DNA from: Lates calcarifer | Lineage: Eukaryota; Chordata; Actinopteri; Centropomidae | Assembly: GCF_001640805.2 (NCBI RefSeq) | Contig: NC_066853.1 | Span: forward strand, 25,808,378-25,872,377 | DNA: 64,000 nt | Direction of reading: 5' to 3' | Shown: one piece after another, positions 38,358 to 46,958 of the stretch | Layout of the letters: the number at the start of each line of letters is the position of its first letter | How positions within the stretch are numbered: position 1 is the first letter of the stretch | Translations under genes and position numbers: made by a program | Notes under the pieces: model-generated | Told to the model about the DNA's origin: nothing | Database searches by the model: none | Seen by the model: the letters and a program-made list of their open reading frames with translations, nothing else

Positions 38358-39053
38358 GGCACGGTGATAACAGAAAATCGGTGCTAAACTGGAATAAAGA
38401 GCCGAAGCACAAATGTACCTCTTAGATAAAATACATAGAAAAAACAAGGTGTGCTGGTTCATACCAACGCTGCAGTATAATTATTATCTAATCCATTTAT
38501 TTAACCAGTGTAAGGTGATGAGCCCACAGTTTGTTTGGCAGCCCTGTAGATGTTCCTCTTCTGTTGTATTTCTGGCAGAGAAGCTGCTCAAAGTGTTTTT
38601 TCTGCCCCCTGTGGTTGAAATGTGTGGATTCAAACAGGACCTCAGTAGTAAAAGATACCTGCTGTATGTCAGTGACTATCTGTAGTGTGTCAGTAGGAGG
38701 GAAATCTTACTGATTATTCATTGAAGTTATAATCTGAGAGATTTTTGTTCAGAAATACAACAAGTGCAACAGCTGGTGTCAAACACTGAGCTAGGAGGAT
38801 TCAGGGCCTCACCATATACAGTACATGTAAGCATCATTTCCTAGAAATCCCCTCTGTTAACTTCTGCATTTTAAATTAGTGTGGGAATGGTGGACTGAAG
38901 AGGATTGTTAGAGAATACAGAAAGCAAATATCAGAGCTCCTCAGGACTATTGCTTTCCTCCTGCAGGTTCATCGTGGTTCATTCTTTGTGTCTTTGTTTT
39001 CCCTCCTGCAGATTGACCCTAAAGTTGCCTTTCCTAGACGTGCTCAGCCCAAG
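27285..39053 (+). CDS. msi2: Musashi-2 RNA-binding protein gene, five 5' coding exons (gene continues past the window)
   Basis: Five exons (27,285-27,346; 28,214-28,254; 28,496-28,577; 29,087-29,171; 39,012-39,053) join to 312 nt, 104 codons in frame. Musashi-2 binds UAG-containing sites in mRNA 3' UTRs and controls translation in stem and progenitor cells. The product covers the Ser/Gly-rich N-terminus, the whole first RRM (about residues 22-97) with RNP2 (MFIGGL) and RNP1 (RGFGFITF), and the linker ending [11 protein letters not shown]2 and the Ala/Gly-rich C-terminus are not in the window. [20 protein letters not shown] and DPTTKRSR mark it as Musashi-2, not Musashi-1 (which has EGLREYF..FGEVKECLV). 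Teleosts carry msi2a and msi2b; the N-terminus [11 protein letters not shown] suggests msi2b, but this is not settled. Introns 1-5 are 867, 241, 509, 9,840 and over 24,900 bp. All visible introns are GT-AG. Confidence 0.95.
27347..28166 (+). other. msi2: Musashi-2 intron 1 with probable second promoter
   Basis: 867-bp intron in total (27,347-28,213). Its second half, from about 27,960, is GC-richer and leads into an in-frame ATG at 28,167. That makes it a candidate internal promoter or 5' UTR for the alternative N-terminus. No TATA box was seen. Confidence 0.45.
28167..28254 (+). CDS. msi2: Musashi-2 alternative first coding exon
   Basis: From ATG 28,167 the frame runs without a stop through the exon-2 acceptor into exon 2, giving [16 protein letters not shown] followed by [10 protein letters not shown]. 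Mammalian MSI2 has a known alternative isoform that begins MAD..LTSV and joins KMFIGG at the same residue, so the product is very likely a genuine second N-terminus from an internal transcription start. The start context (caaaATGG) is good. Sixteen residues replace the 21 of the canonical start, and the RRM is unchanged. Confidence 0.75.
28214..28254 (+). CDS. msi2: Musashi-2 coding exon 2 (RRM1 start, RNP2)
   Basis: 41-bp exon after a tttttttgcttggcag acceptor. It encodes [14 protein letters not shown], the first beta strand and RNP2 of RRM1. The donor is ccag|gtaaga at 28,255. Confidence 0.95.
28275..28302 (+). repeat. (TG)n microsatellite in intron 2 next to the exon-2 donor
   Basis: About 13 TG units begin 20 bases after the donor site. 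UG runs in RNA are binding sites for TDP-43 and CELF proteins, so length here could matter for splicing; that is inference. Confidence 0.9.
28450..28483 (+). repeat. (TC)n microsatellite forming the intron-2 pyrimidine tract
   Basis: About 17 TC units followed by tgtttttt and cgcag|exon 3. The repeat serves as part of the polypyrimidine tract of the exon-3 acceptor. Confidence 0.92.
28496..28577 (+). CDS. msi2: Musashi-2 coding exon 3 (RRM1 helix 1 to beta 3)
   Basis: 82-bp exon after cgcag, encoding [18 protein letters not shown] and then MRDPTTKRS. The donor is ccag|gtaatt. Residues match vertebrate Musashi-2 and differ from Musashi-1. Confidence 0.96.
28578..29086 (+). other. Musashi-2 intron 3
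   Basis: AT-rich 509-bp intron; no other gene or repeat was seen. The open frame at 28,885-29,127 crosses into exon 4 in a different frame and is not a coding exon. Confidence 0.7.
29087..29171 (+). CDS. msi2: Musashi-2 coding exon 4 (RNP1)
   Basis: 85-bp exon after ttctcaacag. It encodes [19 protein letters not shown] and [18 protein letters not shown] is RNP1 with its RNA-contacting aromatics. The donor is atg|gtatgt. The last codon is ATG (Met), where mammalian MSI2 has Thr before IDPKV; the phase (0) joins cleanly to exon 5. Confidence 0.95.
29172..32796 (+). other. Musashi-2 intron 4, first part
   Basis: No other gene seen. Contains a poly(A) run (about 31,313-31,336) directly after a pseudo-exon-like segment (31,263-31,310), probably the end of a retroposed or dispersed repeat. 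Confidence 0.5.
32797..33171. mobile_element. Fold-back Tc1/mariner-type element (375 bp, TA-flanked)
   Basis: The left arm starts cactgatcagccataacatt and the right arm ends with its near-complement (atgttatggctgatcagtg). The similarity continues inward for roughly 170 bases on each side (accactgacagatgaa, tgttctgctgag, gtaccaccgactaaatattg), so the whole element is close to an inverted duplication. TA flanks both ends (32,795-32,796 and 33,172-33,173). It lacks a transposase. Related single ends occur at 24,929 and 50,580. Confidence 0.75.
34585..34690. repeat. hAT-like terminal fragment
   Basis: ggctgcacaattaatcaaat followed by attttggcttcgcacaat has the ctgcacaattaatcg-type end common to fish hAT elements. 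Only one end was recognised. Confidence 0.4.
36010..36790 (+). pseudogene. ZBED/hAT transposase relic
   Basis: Starts with a palindrome-rich end (ttaatcagttaaccgac, about 36,070). Plus-strand frames read [19 protein letters not shown] (about 36,438-36,494) and, after a frame change, [20 protein letters not shown] (about 36,500-36,559). These match the region of hAT transposases and domesticated ZBED proteins just after the BED finger. Stops and frameshifts follow, and the RNase-H-like catalytic core and dimerisation domain are absent. A BED finger is not convincingly present. It lies within Musashi intron 4 and is inactive. Confidence 0.65.
37227..37801. mobile_element. Non-autonomous hAT-like element (575 bp) with 8-bp target duplication
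   Basis: Ends are ttgggactgaacgatttt and the inverse of ataaatcgttcagcccta. The identical 8-mer ACAGGTCA stands at 37,219-37,226 and 37,802-37,809, the 8-bp duplication that hAT transposases leave. The sub-terminal parts are rich in gcgatt/aatcgc motifs. No transposase frame was seen. Confidence 0.82.
38140..38355. repeat. G-run and two (CA)n microsatellites
   Basis: A ggggggggg/ccccc hairpin-like run (about 38,147-38,166) is followed by (CA)n at 38,176-38,218 and again at 38,324-38,355. Confidence 0.9.
39012..39053 (+). CDS. msi2: Musashi-2 coding exon 5 (RRM1 end and linker)
   Basis: 42-bp exon between ttccctcctgcag and aag|gtaaga. Encodes [14 protein letters not shown], the short linker between RRM1 and RRM2, identical to vertebrate Musashi. 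It is the last Musashi exon found in the window; the RRM2 start (TRTKKIFVGG-type sequence) was not found up to 64,000. Confidence 0.96.
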
Positions 39054-39094
39054 GTAAGAAGACTTTTCTCCTTCACCTATACACAAACGCAACA

Positions 39095-39144
<50 letters not shown>
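39095..39144. repeat. (CTAT)n microsatellite just after exon 5
   Basis: About 12 uninterrupted tetranucleotide units beginning 41 bases past the exon-5 donor. Confidence 0.95.
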
Positions 39145-39148
<4 letters not shown>

Positions 39149-40733
39149 CTCATATATAAAATAGACACACACAGAAGTTGCTGATTTTTTCCCTGAGCTG
39201 AAACGGGGGGACTGTAAAGATAAGACACAGTTTGATTACTGTAGATGTGTGTGTACTGCATGTGTGCATTCAGTAATTTGCTTGTTTTGTTTCCTCCCAG
39301 AGGATGCTGTGTGATTGATTGTTGAATGCTTTTTATCACACACAGAGAAAGCTGTCACTCTGGTGGTTGATGTGTTAGAGTGAACAGGTAGAACCGGGCT
39401 GTGCTCAGTTTAAGGTGCGATACCATGTTACTGTGGAACTGATGACTATGTTTCCTGTTTTCCTGTCTGTTATTTTTTCAGCTTGTTTAAGTCAAAGCTG
39501 GCAGTTTTGCTGGCAGCATTGTTAGTAACTGCTGTGACAGTGGAAGCTTGGAAACATTTTTATATTCAGTACAACATGCATATATGGCTCTACACCATTT
39601 GTCAGATCTCAACAAAGCTTTGATATTTCTCTCCTGTGTGAGCCATGTTCTGTGGTGAGAGAGGGAAGCATTTGCATTCATTATTTGAATAAACATGAAA
39701 TTGACTCAAGGACAACCACAACAATAAAGGAGAGCTACAGACAGCTGGGTTGTGCAGTCAGCAGCTATGAAGGAGCTGAGAGCTGCAGAGCAGTTTACAG
39801 TGGAGGATGGCTGAAGGTTAAACAGGACCTGCAGTTGTCTCCTGGACCTGATACTTAAGGGCAAACTCATTAGTGCAGAAAACAAGTCAGTCTTGCTCCA
39901 GCAGCAGGACTGAAGGCAGTGAGAGGATATGTACTGTTTCTGATCAGCCTGTGTGAGGGCTGCCTCAGGTGGACTCTGACTGCTGTGTTCTGTGCTTCAT
40001 GTTCACTTTACTGCTCCTGTTGAATTTCCAAGTCAAGACATTTAGAGTACCTCACACACACCTTGGAGCTGTGTGTGTGCAGTTTTCTGGTTGTGTGTAC
40101 CTGTCTGTATGAAGCTTTCTTTCAGGGATACAGGATCATGCTGTATTAACATCACTGTTATTTATCATGGCATCATATCCATTGTTGGGAACTGAGTGGT
40201 TTGTCAGCATTTGAAACTGACAGAACTATCACCACTCAACAGTACTGAACCACTTCACACAGACAGAGGAGTTTCTTCAGTGCTTGGCTCAGGTCCACCC
40301 CAACTGCAGTTCTAAAGATTGTTTTGCTTTACCATTGGATCACAGTACATCCACCTGTGTTTCCACAGGACAGTGGTTATCCTTCACATGAGCACAAGAT
40401 GTTTTTACTTTTGATTCTTTGTTACATGAAAAGTGTAAGTTAGCAGGTTGGAGTTGGGTGGGTCTGGGATGGGGGAGTTGAATTGTGGTTCTGTCCTTCT
40501 GAATCACAATACAAGATTGTGGTCTTTTGTATCATGGTCTTGGTTTCAGTTTCACAATCATTGCACCCTTACTCCCTAGACAACACATTGTCGAGAGCCT
40601 CTGAAGTTATGTTGCATCAGCTTAGTAGGCTGTACTGATACAGCTGGTGTAGGCTACAGCTGCTAATGTGCACAGAAAAATATTGGATATTTCATAAATG
40701 TTTTATATTTTTTCTTTTGGTCAAATGCTGTGG
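39145..40733 (+). other. Musashi-2 intron 5, first part
   Basis: No gene, RNA or clear element was recognised. Confidence 0.45.
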
Positions 40734-40796
40734 TAGACTGGTGACCTGTCTAGGGTGTCCCCTGCCTCTCGCCCAGTGTCAGCATGGGTTTTCAGA
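40734..40796 (+). repeat. SINE body fragment
   Basis: tagactggtgacctgtctag, ggtgtcccctgcctctcgcc and cagtgtcagcatggg match the body of the SINE family at 14,092 and 53,385, in the opposite orientation. Confidence 0.6.
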
Positions 40797-40822
40797 CATT
40801 TGAAGCTGCCAGTTTGTCCAAT

Positions 40823-41582
40823 AGGGCTGTGTGATATAATGATGACGAAATAAAAACGTCTGTCGTTTCATGTTATGCTGTATTGTTAATATTGTGGTGT
40901 TGCAAAATCAGAGTTTCTGTGTTGATGTGGATGTGTGCACTGTTTATTTACACTGCAGCAGCAGGTCGCGGTGTCCCATCTTCTTTATCAATACTGCACT
41001 CATTCCAAAGATTTTTGTCCCTATCAATTGTTTACACCCCAAAACATGATCCAGGTTCTAAAATAACAGAGTTCTTTCTTTTTACATTCATATGTTATGC
41101 AAAAGTTTGTTTTTACCTCAGCTGTTTCATTCGTAGAGTGTTTGGTCTTGTGACTCTGCTCGGCTCTTAATATTTATCATGACTCCAACATGTCTAAGCA
41201 GACATCCCTTCAGGAGTTCAGTCATGCTAAATACTTTAAATAAATTACATTTATTGGATCATAACATTTTTGTTTTATTGTTGTTAAATGGCTGTTGTTG
41301 CTATTTAAAACACATGTATGTCCTGCAGTTGTTCTATATGGCTGGAGGTCTTGATATTAACGGACAAATTGTCAGAAAATGTCTATGAATACCAGCATGG
41401 AGAGTGAAGGTGAGACAGAACCGGACAGCTCCAAACAGAAGGACCAGCCCAGACAAATAGAGGAGCTTGTTCCTAAACAACAGACTACCTCTGTGTAACA
41501 TGGACAATATGTATATTGTTATTGGGATATGAGATGGCTTAACATCGCAATATGACATTTTTTTGCTATCACACAGCCCTGT
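40823..41582. mobile_element. Non-autonomous hAT-like element (760 bp) with 8-bp target duplication
   Basis: Ends are agggctgtgtgata and the inverse of tatcacacagccctgt. The identical 8-mer TGTCCAAT flanks it (40,815-40,822 and 41,583-41,590). Internal frames of up to 95 codons show no transposase motif. The element sits close to a SINE fragment. Confidence 0.82.
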
Positions 41583-41590
41583 TGTCCAAT

Positions 41591-44500
41591 ATGCAGATTT
41601 GTCTCTTTTTCCTGTAGCACGTTGAATATCTTTGGGTGCTTAAAAACATAGAAACATGATATCTGTATAAAAATATGTTGATCAACTGCAGTGACCAAAA
41701 TGCAAAAATGCAGTGACAAAAATTCAAAAACACTTCCTGGGTCCAGCTTCTCAAATGTGAGGTTTTAATACTTTTTTGTCATATATGACAGTAATGGAAT
41801 ATTTTTGGTGTTTTGACAGCTGGTCGAATAAAACAAGCAGTTTGAAGAGATTACCTTGATGTGTGTACATTTATAATGGCTATTTCATAGGCAGGATGAT
41901 GAAATGGTTAGTTATGCGTTTGTGTGTGTTGTGACATAATAACAGAGGATTCCCAGCCCCTGTCTCATGTTGAATCAGGACTGTGTTGTGGACCCAGGCC
42001 AGGACTGTGGCCTGCTGTATGTGGCCTCAGGCCCCAGATGAATGAGGACATGGAGTCAGACTGTTCTCTACAGCAGTAGCCTCAAGTTGTTTTGCTTTCT
42101 GTTAAGCCAATTGCCCAATCATAGTGTTATATGCAAATGGTGGGCTATCTTCAGCTCCAGTCCTGCAGTATTATGTCGCTGGCTGTGGTGCAGGAGCTGA
42201 ATTGTAAAACAGGCAACTTTCCATCAGCTATTTCCTGATTTCTCTGCACATCTGTACATCATATATGCCATGTATACATGCTAATAGGCAGTGCCTGCTG
42301 AGGAGAGTGAACAGTGAACAGGATAAATGATAGTGACTGATTTCTATGTTGTTCATTCTTTTTTAAACTCAATATTTTCATGTCAGGAATGTGATTTATT
42401 TTACATTTGCGTCCAGGAGATATTATTGAGTTTATATAGTGACTTTGCCGTTGCTGTTCTAGAAACAGTATTTTCTTACATGATCCAAGTGATATCCATC
42501 CCTAGTCAAGGATGATGATGGCTGCGCATGAAGGACTTTGAATATAATGTAGGAAGTTAACAGTCTTTATCAGGCTGTTTATGGATGGGTTGTTCAGTAG
42601 CTGTCATGCTGTCAGATTAACACTAACTGCCACACTGTAACTCAGTACTTTCACACTAACTTCACCACTTACTCAGCAGCTTACTCAGCAGCTTGATTAT
42701 TGGCCATCTTGCCATCTTGCAACTGATCCATATTAAATACCATATCTTAACCAGTGTCATTATGAAATTAATTAATACTAGCTACATTTGGGTTTTAATG
42801 GCACCGTGTTCCCTGGCCTGGTGTTAATCATAGAAATGATTCTACACAGTGAGGTGTACAGATTTGAGATTTGGGAAAAAGAGAGCACTGGTATCAGACC
42901 AGTGTCAGTACCTTCACAACACTCAGCAGTAAAGACTGAAAATTTCTCTACAAACAGATGTAATGTGAAACATTTAAGTTTTTTTCTTAACCTTTCTAAA
43001 CTCTTTAATTTTCCTGACCATTCTATCATGACAGTGGTTAATAACAAAGGGCTTACACCTACTAAGAGGAGGTAGAAATATTAACTTTATGCAGACTGTT
43101 TAGCAGTTTCAAGAAGCAGGAGAATTTGTGACTTTTCCATCCCACATGTGATTGATCACTCTGCTCAGACATCCCTTATCAAAATGTAGAAATACAAATA
43201 CAAATATACTGAAGATACGTCCATCCTGTCAGAGTGGGACAGTCTGACTTAACAATATCTATCTCTAATAAAAGACTGATATCACATCCACCAACCCTAA
43301 ACACTGTGTTGTAAGCTCAGAATGCTGTGGACCTGTAAGACCAGGATCCACTCAAAACTCCTGATTGCTCATCACTGAGATTCATTGCTACTGTTTCACA
43401 GAAAAACTTCACAGAAAAACTGACATGTGCATTGTTTTTGGGAGCTGTCTTACCCAGAACAACGTCTTTATTTAAGAGGATCATCAGTAAGTGTGTAAGT
43501 GGTTCTTAGTGTCATCCGACAAATTAGACGATGATTGTAGAGGTATTTCTCTCGTGGTAAAAGTCGACTCTAAGGATGCAACTAATGTCACTGTGAAAAC
43601 AGACATCCACAATGACTGGAACTACTTTGAACAACCTGCTGCAACCATAAAAAAACATTTAGAAAATCCCACACCCATCTCAGTTGCACACCCACACTGT
43701 AAAAGCATTTAAAGACTGTGTGTCACACTTATAGTTGTCTTATCCTCTATCCGTGTTTGACTTTAAGTAGTTATCTTGCAACTATACCAGACTCAAATCT
43801 TACTGAAATTGAATACGCCAGATGAACAGATGTGTTTAAATTTACAGTGAGCCCTTGAAAATCAGACATGGAGCAGTGATGATCTGCCATTATATAATTG
43901 TTCTACTGGTGATTGAGACAGAAGAGTGTAGGTTTCTGTTCAAAAAAATAAATAAATACAAATATGATGTTTCAAGTGCCATCTGGCTACAGGGAACAGA
44001 TGAAAATTAGCCTTCCAGTTTTTGTTAAACTCGCTCATTTACATTTCTCTGTTGATCAGTTTGTATTGTAACAACCTAAGAAATGAGATAAAATGAAAGG
44101 CCAAAAATGAATCCCAATACAGAGAGAGCAGAGTTTGCTGTTTTGCTTGTTTCTGTTGTTTTAAACTGCAAGTGCAGATTAATGTAGTTTTGATAACTCT
44201 CATCTGTACTGTTAATTGTTAAGGTTTTTAAGGGACTTTGGTCATTGATACAGCAGCAGTAATGTAAAAATAGGAAATAAAATAAGATCAAAATAAAAAT
44301 CACTACTAAATCAACTAACAGTGTAAAATATTTCCATACACATGACTGTATATCCCTTTGACTTTACTACTGACTAGACTGGTTCCTGTTTTGCTCCTTG
44401 GACCACGTGAAGACTGTTTCAAGGAGGCCTAGTGCAAGTGGTCGTCCTCAGTGTGCTGTTAAGCGTTCCATAGACATGTCCTGCTTCACTGCTTCACTGA

Positions 44501-45000
44501 TCCCAGTACTGCTGCAGGGTCACAGTGCTTTCCAGTGTTCATGCAGCACCTAGCAGGGCAGCACAAGAGCCAGTGGAAGGGGGCGCTTCAGTCAGCCCAC
44601 AAGTACCCTCTCACTGAGTGACATTAATGAGTAACAGTTGAACAAATGTGCTCTAACAAAGGCAGAGCCCCCTTCTTCTCATGTGGAAGCCTCTGCTTCT
44701 GGTGCCTTTTTCTTTCTGCATGGGAGAAGATGTAGTCTGTGCCCCGGTGCTAGTTTCGCCCACACACATCCTCATCTGCTGCTTCAAACAGAGTGAGCAG
44801 ACAGGCCAGTATAAACCCCTCTTTGATGAGTGGGATATAGGGGCCAGGAGGCTGCAAGTATGGATCATTTGACAGGAAGCTGGTGGTTTCTTATTAGCAC
44901 TGGGAAGGGAATCTATAGATGAAGTGTATAATTCACAGGCTTTTGATAGTATGGAGGACTGGTATAAAATCCATGTTTAACAGTGATTTTGATCATTGTA
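41591..45000 (+). other. Musashi-2 intron 5, continued
   Basis: No supported gene on either strand. The stretch 44,400-44,880 is somewhat GC-richer and without simple repeats, but I cannot assign it. Confidence 0.4.
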
Positions 45001-45001
45001 A

Positions 45002-45291
45002 CCAGGGCTTGACATTAAAATCCACCCACCTGCTAAATGCAGGTGGAATTCAGCAGTGGTGGGTAGCACAGTCACTCAGCCACTTTGGTGGGTAGCATAT
45101 TCCTCATAGGTCTATATATACTGTAAATGACAACAAAACGCGATGGACTCTGCTGAGCTGAAATGAAATGAGTGCACATAAATTAGATAAATAACATAAA
45201 TAAAATATTTAGTTTTCTTATTTTTATATACATTTTTTTTCTTTGGTTTCTGGCTGCCCTTCCAAGACAGTGGTAGGGGAAACACTGGTTA
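45002..45291. repeat. hAT-like ends, possibly nested
   Basis: The left side begins cagggcttgacattaa, followed by a perfect 8-bp hairpin (ccacctgc / gcaggtgg, 45,026-45,046). The right side ends gtaggggaaacactgg, the complement of a ccagtgtttcccctac-type end that recurs at 60,528. The two ends may belong to different families. Confidence 0.4.
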
Positions 45292-45489
45292 CTAAATAAC
45301 ATACTGCTTTTGTCTTTGTCTTAATTGGTTGCATGATTTCATACTAAAGTAGATTTACTTTATCAGAGCTCAGTATTTAATTATCAATACTATAGTCATA
45401 TACATTTACGGAGTCTTGATTTGGGTCTTTACAGTGGTCATTGACGTTTAAAAGGGTTATACATTTATTTCTTCAAATAAATTAAACAC

Positions 45490-45730
45490 CATAGTTCACA
45501 GTGACCTCAGACACCAGTATCCATCTTTACCTGAACCTGAACCAAAGAGCTTTACTCTGATCTAACAGATGGAGCTCTGGATGGGAACCACCCTGACCAC
45601 CTCCTGCTGACTCTGCTGCTCTTAATTCATGAAGTGCCTCATTCATTAAAACACAACAGTACCTCTGAATGTGATTCAGCCAGTCAAAGCAGTTTAGTTG
45701 TAGATGAATATCATTCTTAGGCAACAGTGT
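45490..45730. repeat. Dispersed repeat, copy 4 of the accatctttccctgacc family
   Basis: gtgacctcagacaccagtat, aaccaaagagctt, accctgaccacctcctg and cattcattaaaacacaacag parallel the copy at 55,640-55,870. Confidence 0.5.
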
Positions 45731-46581
45731 TGGGAAGATAGGATGATATGTCGGTTCTCAGAGACAGGCTACAATTTGCCAAAATAAAAGCCTTTATTTT
45801 TCTGTCTCATCAGCATTAAAAGATCAATGCAAAAAAAAAAAAACCTCTAAAAGTCTATCTCTGCATTGTCCATTAAATAACTCACCTACAGCTCATCTCA
45901 GGAGACGTCTCATGGACTCCTGGTCTCTGTTAAGACTTTGTAATCTAGAGGTGTACTGCAGTTTTGGAAGATATGACATGTAGGAGCTCACAAGGCATCA
46001 TGTGACTTGCTGAGCCAGTTTCAGAATGGAGTCACTCCAATGGAGTCATAAGGCATCTCATAGGACAGGACAGAAAAACATGGAAAATACAGGATGCAGA
46101 TACAGATGACTGAGTTGTGATCATCTGATGCAATGAAAAAGGATTTTGTTTTATGGGATAATAATAAAGACAAGAAGCAGCGCAAACAAGTACTCTAGCT
46201 AACTGGCATGGAGAGGTGTTTGTGTAGGAATGACGACACCATAGAGCTGTCAATTTTTCAAAAAATCCAGATGTCTGGATTTCCCCTTTGCTAGAAAAAA
46301 GGCTACCAGAAATAATGGTGGAAAACAAGTACCTGAGAAACTGTGTGTGTTTGATCCTAAAACTCTTTACTACAGTTACTGAATCTCTCCATAACCACTC
46401 CACCTTTCATCACACACTTCTTTTTCTGTACTGTCTCTTTCTCTGACTCTTTGTCTGCAGAAACCCTTACTGCTGCACTCTGGCTCTTGCATTCTTGGCT
46501 GCCACTCAGAGCTGTGATGTCTGATTGGTCCTGAACAGCACATGTGATAGACAGCCTCTGTCTGTCAACTATCCCCGCCAT

Positions 46582-46619
<38 letters not shown>

Positions 46620-46650
46620 TCCCTGTCTGTCTCTATGTCTCTCTCTCTCA
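46582..46650. repeat. (TC)n microsatellite
   Basis: Long pyrimidine stretch of TC units with ctttctcttt and tctgtctct interruptions. Confidence 0.9.
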
Positions 46651-46895
46651 TATATGCAGACTCACTTTCTCTCTGGCTGGCTGTCTAGTTTGCTGCAGCT
46701 TTTCCTGCTGCATGATAAATCTGATGCTAAATTTAGAGGCAGTTTTTCTCGAGCAGTGAGGGATTACTGGCAGAGCAAGAGGGAGAATGACAAGGGGGGA
46801 GAGAGAGAGAGAGAAGCAGCGGTAGGCTCGCTCACTCTGCCAGGCCCACTAAGAGCTCTCAGGCCATTTTTGCACTGTGTCTGTGTCTCATTTAG

Positions 46896-46958
46896 ATCAG
46901 CAATCTGCTGGCCAACAAACAGCAGCCCGTACACCGGCTGAAGGACATGTCAGTGTGA
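46896..46958 (+). other. Candidate alternative terminal exon of Musashi-2
   Basis: A pyrimidine-rich tract (tgtgtctgtgtctcatttag) ends in AG at 46,894-46,895. The sequence after it, read in the phase left by exon 5, gives 20 codons starting ISNLLANKQQPVHR and a stop at 46,956-46,958. If used it would make an RRM1-only protein. Local composition is less AT-rich than the surroundings. There is no matching isoform I can recall, and the resemblance to an exon may be chance. Confidence 0.2.

Noticed and set aside
27285..39053. Musashi-1 as the identity of the RRM gene
   Set aside because: The peptide [20 protein letters not shown] is the Musashi-2 form; Musashi-1 differs at several of these residues.
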